Source of the DNA: Lachnospiraceae bacterium
GTDB lineage: Bacteria; Bacillota; Clostridia; Lachnospirales; Lachnospiraceae
Direction of reading: 5' to 3'
DNA: 12,215 nucleotides
Assembly: GCA_017615375.1 (NCBI GenBank)
Contig: JAGAAH010000141.1
Span: forward strand, 1 to 12,215
Positions 8,301 through 12,215 of the stretch are shown here, piece after piece. Under the pieces are notes generated by a model. It was not told the DNA's origin. It saw nothing but the letters and a program-made list of their open reading frames with translations, and made no database searches. Every line of letters starts with the position of its first letter. Within the stretch, counting starts at the first letter, position 1. The translations under genes were made by a program, and so were the position numbers.

Positions 8301-8535
8301 CGGAAGCCTTAAGATTACTCCTAAGCATCCGGCAACCAAGATCGCGGGATATGAAGTTTCGGTATCATATAACGGAAAAGATTGGAAGACTACAAGCTTT
8401 ACAGGTTCAGAGGTTGTCCTTAAGAATCTTACCAAAGGATTTGTACATGTTAAGGTTAGAGCCTATAGAATTGATTCTGCGGGTATGAGAGTATACGGTG
8501 CATATTCTATGGTTAAAACTGTTGAAGTGCGATAA
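5386..8535 (+). CDS. Large secreted protein with Listeria-Bacteroides repeat and fibronectin-like C-terminus
   Basis: The product is 1049 residues. The N-terminus is a clear Sec signal peptide: Lys2/Arg5/Arg6, a hydrophobic core at about 8-22, and likely cleavage after AKA (29-31). Residues ~32-880 are rich in Tyr, Asn, Asp and beta-prone segments and match no family I can name. Residues ~884-956 form one Listeria-Bacteroides (InlB B-type) repeat, recognisable from VTFDANGG, the EGYLFAGWF core and the ending LYAHWV. Residues ~957-1049 look like a fibronectin type III-like beta domain (YEVSVSYNGKDW, then VKVRAYR). There is no LPXTG motif, C-terminal membrane helix or S-layer-type repeat, so the protein is probably released or held non-covalently. 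The start follows AGGAGG (5371-5376) with 9-base spacing. A surface or adhesive role is inferred from the C-terminal domains only; no catalytic motif is visible. Confidence 0.85.
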   Translation: MKIVRRMTAGLMVLCLIITMLMPQYGNTAKASNNKNMIAKMKTYTEISAGNFQWEDGFIPKHVIKDRTRFKIEDISINWQPISIIAGSELLEFGQGREWYDPDEPIYPRTNYNVRFSFEVADLSIFDGITSVQVYLGPTAYSDTGYEPADLYIENHRVYMTFSTRPYSLEISQEAVWSVSVDPVYKSALPEKLTLLNGAPFTSGKIEWFFFDNGTRKSVTKATYMADIANNKFYYLKVVVSAKYLFEFNTYGPFYNKTRPDGTEIEVRVLNKGEEAEITITKIVPRIVEEELNVISAIIPSNRLSFGTSQVNIAVDVIPHLPNALPIKVYGTDATASIPFKSITDRNERWHIYAVSGNEIGNELSMEDEIIKDDNAEYIAVYPYSALLSDIAEAEYVDLYHLIDTYRYDADYPGSAGHEAGYTIRFSVRPPHPSTGYGQDGYARMDNPEFEFVYNGMICTYFVKGQCATGVECVTNPAAFDFGGEAEAAFNPGVSPYGVCSDLPGIYKAVNRGINNYTIDSALLYEYFNPEDLIHRHMSMGAVSIVTQTPKKGEKASYDVAVAATYDFEKGLAANDAILTWSPKPVSVNSDFEEFLDDEEYVATITIPMNHGYDVTKMPVVRVNGVEVTDVTVTDKAMVVKYKFPKTDKELWIDKDGNCSKLIYFTTPKPYAGIEIPDTVKLSDTCSKMFKVKELKWYAGADEISDGVFEKGKRYSLIMILDAESVGVEASVGSIDALIGSKDYVTNAGADSESKLVTIVFDFGVCESGSVEHVNDVEITLPRGLSTEDFFKRLDTRQYTELIMSDGNVAITTIKPGYNNANPAAKYAKFSDEFKAKYYGVFGYDEKSSLEQVFVLDAIVDLADNGQVGEVFITFTIRVAGEKCKVTFDANGGRYTGIDVMEVEAGRPYGFKYVPDEYKREGYLFAGWFTEATGGTRIYSTSIVKGSITLYAHWVKVFTGKVYDFGVACEESGSLKITPKHPATKIAGYEVSVSYNGKDWKTTSFTGSEVVLKNLTKGFVHVKVRAYRIDSAGMRVYGAYSMVKTVEVR

Positions 8536-8537
8536 TT

Positions 8538-8575
8538 CCTTGTGTTTTTACAGGGCTTGTTATATAATTTTTAAG
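8538..8575 (+). terminator. Weak possible terminator after the secreted protein gene
   Basis: CCTTGT (8538-8543) can pair with ACAGGG (8550-8555), including one G-U pair, around a 6-base loop. A T-rich tract follows, ending in TTTTT at 8568-8572. The stem is short and overlaps the serS promoter, so read-through into serS is likely. Confidence 0.25.
8540..8568 (+). promoter_or_regulatory. Promoter of serS
   Basis: A consensus -10 box TATAAT (8563-8568) lies 17 bp after TTGTGT (8540-8545), which keeps the key TTG of the -35 box. Transcription would start near 8575, giving a leader of about 30 bases. That is far too short for a T-box riboswitch. Confidence 0.6.
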
Positions 8576-8604
8576 AAATTGTATATATAGAAAGGCGTGA
8601 AAAT

Positions 8605-9876
8605 ATGCTTGATATTAAGAGAATAAGAGAGAATCCGGAAGAAGTTGCGGCAGCGTTAAAGAAACGTAATCTTGACGTTGATTTTACCGAGCTTCTTACG
8701 CTTGATAAGGATAGAAGAGCACTTCTTCAGTCTGTAGAAGAGAAGAAGAACGACAGAAACATTACATCCAAGAAGATTCCGGTTATGAAGAAGAATGGTG
8801 AGGACGTAACTGCCGAACTTGAAAGAATGAAGAAGGTCGGAGATGAGATTACAGAGGAGAATAATAAGGTAAGAGACATCGAGGAGAGAATCCAGTATAT
8901 TCTCGACAGACTTCCTAATATTCCTGCAGATGATGTAGTTGCCGGCGGCAAAGAGAATAATAAGGTTATTAAAGTGTTCGGAGAGAAGCCTTCATTTGAT
9001 TTCGAGCCGAAAAACCACGTAGATTTGTGTAAAGCACATAATCTTATCGACTATGAGCGCGGCGTTAAGCTTTCCGGCGAAGGAAGCTGGTTATATACAG
9101 GTCAGGGTGCACTTCTTGAGTGGGCACTTCTTAACTTCTTTATAAGAGAGCATGTTAAAGACGGATATACATTCATTCTTCCGCCTCATATGCTTGGTTA
9201 CCAGTGCGGTTACGTAGCAGGACAGTTCCCTAAGTATGTAGAAGAAGATTATTGGATTGACGGCGGTCCTAATGAAAAGGGCAATTTCCTTCTTCCTACA
9301 GCGGAGACAGCTCTTGTTAATATTCATAGAGACGAGATATTAAAGGAAGAAGAACTTCCTAAGAGATATTTTGCTTATACACCATGCTTTAGACGTGAGG
9401 CAGGTTCAAGCCGTATAGAAGAGCGTGGTATGGTCAGAGGACATCAGTTTAATAAGGTAGAGATGGTTCAGTACGCACATCCGGATCATTCGGAAGAGGC
9501 GTTTGATGAGCTTTTAAAGAAGGCTGAAAGCCTTGTACAGAAGCTCGGACTTCATTATCAGTTATCGAAGCTTGCGGCCGATGATTGTTCTTTCTCGATG
9601 GGAAGAACATGCGATATCGAAGTATGGATTCCGAGTATGGGCATATATAAGGAGATAAGCTCCGTATCCAACGGATACGATTATCAGGCAAGAAGAGGCA
9701 ATGTAAGGTTTAGAGACAGTGACGGTAAGATGAGATTCGTTCATACACTTAACGGTTCGGGTCTTGCAACAAGCCGTGTATTGCCGGCAATTGTTGAGCA
9801 GTATCAGCAGGCAGACGGTTCTATTGTTGTGCCGGAAGTACTTCGTCAGGATGTCGGAACGGATATAATTAAATAA
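8605..9876 (+). CDS. serS: Seryl-tRNA synthetase
   Basis: The 423-residue product is the normal length for bacterial SerRS, which charges tRNA-Ser (and tRNA-Sec where present) with serine using ATP. The N-terminus (MLDIKRIRENPEEV) is typical. Residues ~30-105 form the charged antiparallel coiled-coil arm that grips the long variable arm of tRNA-Ser. The class II core follows: TAET (232-235) at the serine site; motif 2 with Phe262-Arg263-Arg264-Glu265 and the RGMVRGHQFNKVE stretch; and motif 3, NGSGLATSR (383-391), with ATP-binding Arg391. All expected catalytic residues are intact. ATG 8605 follows GAAAGG at 8590-8595. It appears to be transcribed alone, between its own promoter and terminator. 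Confidence 0.97.
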   Translation: MLDIKRIRENPEEVAAALKKRNLDVDFTELLTLDKDRRALLQSVEEKKNDRNITSKKIPVMKKNGEDVTAELERMKKVGDEITEENNKVRDIEERIQYILDRLPNIPADDVVAGGKENNKVIKVFGEKPSFDFEPKNHVDLCKAHNLIDYERGVKLSGEGSWLYTGQGALLEWALLNFFIREHVKDGYTFILPPHMLGYQCGYVAGQFPKYVEEDYWIDGGPNEKGNFLLPTAETALVNIHRDEILKEEELPKRYFAYTPCFRREAGSSRIEERGMVRGHQFNKVEMVQYAHPDHSEEAFDELLKKAESLVQKLGLHYQLSKLAADDCSFSMGRTCDIEVWIPSMGIYKEISSVSNGYDYQARRGNVRFRDSDGKMRFVHTLNGSGLATSRVLPAIVEQYQQADGSIVVPEVLRQDVGTDIIK

Positions 9877-9884
9877 TCTATGCG

Positions 9885-9930
9885 GCCACTTTTCAGCACT
9901 GAAACTGTAAAAGTGGCTGTTTTATAATTT
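9885..9930 (+). terminator. Intrinsic terminator of serS
   Basis: GCCACTTTT (9885-9893) pairs perfectly with AAAAGTGGC (9909-9917). The stem can extend inward through CAG/CTG past a bulged T. The run TGTTTTATAATTT follows directly. It lies 8 bp after the serS stop and fits a Rho-independent terminator. Confidence 0.85.
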
Positions 9931-9964
9931 ACATTTAATTAATTACTTAACGAGCGGAGGGCAA

Positions 9965-11116
9965 ATGAAGAACAGAATATTAGCCGTGGTATTGGCGCTT
10001 ACAATGGTTATTCTATGCTTAACTGCGTGTAAGAAAGGCGATGCCGATACGGAAACCGTGGATAATACGGTAGAAGAGAATAATGAAGAGGAAGAAACAG
10101 AGATTCCGTCTCCGGATGTTGCCAAAAGAATTGAGCCTAAGGTTAAGGTCAGAGGAATCTATGTAACAGGTGCAGCAGCAGGTAAGGATACGATGGACGA
10201 ACTTATCGAGCTTTGTGACCGCACGGATATTAACGCGATGGTAATCGATGTTAAGGATGATCTCGGAAATATTACGTATAACATGGACCTTGATATGGTT
10301 AAAGAAATCGGGGCCGTATATGAATACGTAAGCGATATGCCGGCATTAATCAAGAAATTGCATGAGCATGGCATATACTGTATTGCGAGAATCGTGTGCT
10401 TTAAGGACCCAATCTTGGCAAAAGGCCGAGACGACCTTGCGTTAAAACTTCCAAGCGGTGAGTACGTGGTAGACGGCCACGGAAATCCTTTTGTCAATCC
10501 ATACAAGAAGGAAGTTCACGAGTATATAGTAAGCGTTGCAAAGAAAGCAATCGAGATAGGATTTGACGAGATCCAGTTCGATTATGTGCGATTCCCTATA
10601 GGAGAAGATGCGGATAATGCGGATTATGGTGTTAACACCAAGAGATATACGAAAATGAAGTGCATCTCGTCGTTCTTTACTTATTGTGAGACGGAATTCC
10701 ACAAAGAAGGAATAATCTTCGGTGCGGATCTTTTCGGAACAATTATAGGAAGCGACTTGGACGAGGAAGCAACGGGACAGGTGTACAAAGATATCGCCAT
10801 GAAAGCTGATAATGTCTGTCCGATGATATATCCGTCACATTTTGCAAACGGAAATTTCGGATTGGATGTGCCTGATGCGAAGCCGTATGAAGCGATACTT
10901 GGAGCGCTGGGTCGTTCAAACAAGGCGCTTGAGGTACTTTCGGAAGAATCAAGAGCATACGTAAGACCGTGGCTTCAAGCTTTTACCGCACCATGGGTAC
11001 CGGGTCATATAGAATATAAGCTTGCCGAGATAAAAGCGCAGATACAGGCGGTATATGATGCCGGTTATGATGAGTGGATACTGTGGAATGCGGGAAGTTT
11101 CTACGATTACGAATAG
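9965..11116 (+). CDS. Lipoprotein with DUF4015 putative glycoside-hydrolase-like domain
   Basis: The 383-residue product starts with a lipoprotein signal peptide. Lys2/Arg4 precede a hydrophobic stretch and the lipobox LTAC, with Cys22 as the predicted lipidation site. An acidic, low-complexity linker (~25-50) follows, spacing the domain from the membrane. Residues ~58-380 match the DUF4015 family (PF13200, predicted glycoside-hydrolase-like TIM barrel): RGIYVTG opens the barrel, VIDVKDDLG and IARIVCFKD are strand motifs, DEIQFDYVRFP (201-211) is the most diagnostic motif, and CPMIYPSHF lies further on. Conserved acidic residues such as Asp201, Glu202 and Asp206 are candidate active-site positions. 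It should sit on the outer face of the membrane and may act on cell-wall or other polysaccharide, but no substrate is established. The start is ATG 9965 after GGAGGG (9956-9961). Confidence 0.88.
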   Translation: MKNRILAVVLALTMVILCLTACKKGDADTETVDNTVEENNEEEETEIPSPDVAKRIEPKVKVRGIYVTGAAAGKDTMDELIELCDRTDINAMVIDVKDDLGNITYNMDLDMVKEIGAVYEYVSDMPALIKKLHEHGIYCIARIVCFKDPILAKGRDDLALKLPSGEYVVDGHGNPFVNPYKKEVHEYIVSVAKKAIEIGFDEIQFDYVRFPIGEDADNADYGVNTKRYTKMKCISSFFTYCETEFHKEGIIFGADLFGTIIGSDLDEEATGQVYKDIAMKADNVCPMIYPSHFANGNFGLDVPDAKPYEAILGALGRSNKALEVLSEESRAYVRPWLQAFTAPWVPGHIEYKLAEIKAQIQAVYDAGYDEWILWNAGSFYDYE

Positions 11117-11121
11117 GATAC

Positions 11122-11150
11122 TTGAAGCATCGTATATGCTATGATATAAT
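11122..11150 (+). promoter_or_regulatory. Strong extended -10 promoter of the PTS IIC gene
   Basis: TTGAAG (11122-11127) is followed after 17 bp by a perfect TATAAT (11145-11150). The -10 box is preceded by TGA at 11142-11144, which makes an ideal extended -10 (TGnTATAAT). Transcription should start near 11157, leaving a leader of about 48 bases. The promoter begins only 5 bp after the lipoprotein stop codon. Confidence 0.78.
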
Positions 11151-11159
11151 AATTCGCGG

Positions 11160-11176
11160 TGCGTACGGTTGACGCA
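11160..11176. repeat. Short inverted repeat in the PTS IIC leader
   Basis: TGCGT (11160-11164) and ACGCA (11172-11176) flank the 7-base spacer ACGGTTG, just after the predicted transcription start. It could be a small operator or leader hairpin. With 5-bp arms it could also be chance. Confidence 0.25.
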
Positions 11177-11204
11177 ACTATTTATCTTGAAAGGGATATT
11201 AAAA

Positions 11205-12215
11205 ATGAATAAGGTTAAGGCATTTTTAAAGAAAAAGAACATTATCTTTTCGGGAAAAAGATATGGTATTGATGCACTTGGTGCTATGGCACAGGGACTT
11301 TTTGCATCACTTTTAATCGGTACGATTATTAAGACAATAGGACAGCAGGCAGGAATCGAATTGCTTGTAACAATCGGTACCTATGCAATGTCTGCAGCAG
11401 GTCCTGCGATGGCAGTTTCAATAGGATGGGCATTACAGTGTCCGCCGCTTGTATTATTCTCACTTGCGGCAGTTGGTGTATGCGCCAATGCAACCGATGT
11501 ATCGGGTGCGGGCGGCCCACTCGTTGTACTTGTTGTTACCATATTTGCATCCGAGTTTGGTAAGCTTGTATATAAAGAGACAAAGGTTGATATTATCGTT
11601 ACACCGTTTGTAACGATTTTCGTAGGTGTCGGACTTGCGCTTTGGTGGGGACCGGCAATCGGCTGGGCAGCAAGCGCATTTGGAGAGCTTATAATGCTTG
11701 CAACCACACTTCATCCGTTTATGATGGGTATATTGGTATCCGTACTTGTAGGTATCGCGCTTACGCTTCCTATAAGCTCAGCAGCTATCTGTGCTGCTTT
11801 ATCGCTTACGGGACTTGCGGGCGGTGCTGCTTTGGCAGGATGCTGTGCACAGATGGTAGGCTTTGCAGTTCTTTCATTTAGAGATAATAAGTGGGGTGGC
11901 CTTGTAGCACAGGGTATCGGAACATCCATGCTTCAGATGGGTAATATCGTTAAGAAGCCTGTAGTATGGCTTCCGCCGATTATCGCATCGGCAATTACGG
12001 GACCTATTGCAACATGCTTCTTTAAGCTTGAAATGAACGGACCGGCAATTTCTTCAGGAATGGGAACATGCGGACTTGTAGGCCAGATCGGTGTATATAC
12101 CGGCTGGATTAACGACATTGCAGAAGGCGTTAAGACAAGCATAACTGCATTCGATATCGCAGGTCTTATCCTTATAAGTTTCGTGCTTCCGGCATTAATT
12201 ACATGGATTGTAGGC
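11205..12215 (+). CDS. PTS IIC-type membrane transporter (PF13303-like), cut by the window end
   Basis: An open frame of 337 codons runs from ATG 11205 to the last base with no stop. After a basic N-terminus (MNKVKAFLKKKN) the protein is almost entirely hydrophobic, with about 8-10 membrane segments rich in Gly and Ala. Two family-type motifs are visible: GAGGP (101-105) and NGPAISSGMGTCGLVGQIG (278-296). Both resemble the PTS_EIIC_2 family found in Clostridia and lactobacilli. PTS IIC proteins form the sugar-translocating channel of phosphotransferase systems. No IIA or IIB domain is fused in the visible part and none is encoded upstream, so partners would have to lie downstream or elsewhere. 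Family members are around this length, so probably only a few residues are missing. A weak ribosome site AAAGGG (11190-11195) precedes the start. The substrate is unknown. Confidence 0.82.
   Translation, partial: MNKVKAFLKKKNIIFSGKRYGIDALGAMAQGLFASLLIGTIIKTIGQQAGIELLVTIGTYAMSAAGPAMAVSIGWALQCPPLVLFSLAAVGVCANATDVSGAGGPLVVLVVTIFASEFGKLVYKETKVDIIVTPFVTIFVGVGLALWWGPAIGWAASAFGELIMLATTLHPFMMGILVSVLVGIALTLPISSAAICAALSLTGLAGGAALAGCCAQMVGFAVLSFRDNKWGGLVAQGIGTSMLQMGNIVKKPVVWLPPIIASAITGPIATCFFKLEMNGPAISSGMGTCGLVGQIGVYTGWINDIAEGVKTSITAFDIAGLILISFVLPALITWIVG

Noticed and set aside
8547..8552. TTTACA as the -35 box for serS
   Set aside because: It is only 10 bp from the TATAAT at 8563, too close for a sigma-A promoter.
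9923..9928. TATAAT as a -10 box for the DUF4015 lipoprotein gene
   Set aside because: It lies in the T-rich tail of the serS terminator and no acceptable -35 box sits 16-18 bp upstream. The promoter of this gene remains unassigned.
10514..10522. GTTCACGAG, identical to one arm of the 51-72 palindrome
   Set aside because: It is a single half-site inside the DUF4015 coding region with no partner arm, and is best read as chance codon sequence.
11169..11174. TTGACG as a -35 box for the PTS IIC gene
   Set aside because: The only downstream -10-like sequence (GATATT, 11195-11200) is 20 bp away and would place the transcription start at the start codon. The promoter at 11122-11150 is far better.
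1..12215. CRISPR arrays, tRNA/rRNA genes, insertion sequences, prophage or attachment sites
   Set aside because: No regularly spaced direct repeats, tRNA cloverleaf sequences, transposase genes or integrase genes were seen on reading either strand. Base composition looks even across the window.

Overview
The window looks like chromosomal DNA of an anaerobic Gram-positive Clostridia, most likely Lachnospiraceae (Butyrivibrio/Eubacterium-like). The reasons are moderate-to-low GC, AGA-rich arginine usage, strong AGGAGG ribosome sites, sigma-A-type promoters, a secreted protein with a Listeria-Bacteroides repeat, a DUF4015 lipoprotein and a PF13303-type PTS IIC protein. The taxon is inferred from style and gene families, not from a marker search. 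All genes are on the + strand and coding is dense. The longest gap is about 130 bp, so no stretch over 300 bases lacks a gene.

Region 1 (1-5335) is a compact operon. A TTGATA-17-TATAAT promoter is followed at the expected start of transcription by a perfect 9-bp inverted repeat. Five tightly packed or overlapping genes follow: a GtrA-like four-helix membrane protein, a class III (HemL-like) PLP aminotransferase, a two-part class II aldolase, a TetR regulator and an FGGY sugar kinase. A long stem-loop comes after the kinase. Kinase plus class II aldolase is the classic logic for phosphorylating and then splitting a ketose. The aminotransferase and the GtrA protein do not belong to any standard version of that pathway known to me. 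I regard this as the candidate undescribed system, with the palindrome as the likely TetR operator.

Region 2 (5386-8535) encodes a 1049-residue secreted protein. It has a clear signal peptide, a large unrecognised central region, one Listeria-Bacteroides (InlB B-type) repeat and a fibronectin-like C-terminal domain. It has no LPXTG-type anchor.

Region 3 (8540-9930) is housekeeping: serS, encoding full-length seryl-tRNA synthetase, with its own promoter, no room for a T-box leader, and a good intrinsic terminator.

Region 4 (9965-12215) holds a lipoprotein with a DUF4015 putative glycoside-hydrolase-like TIM barrel. After a strong extended -10 promoter comes a PTS IIC-family membrane protein that is still open at the window edge.
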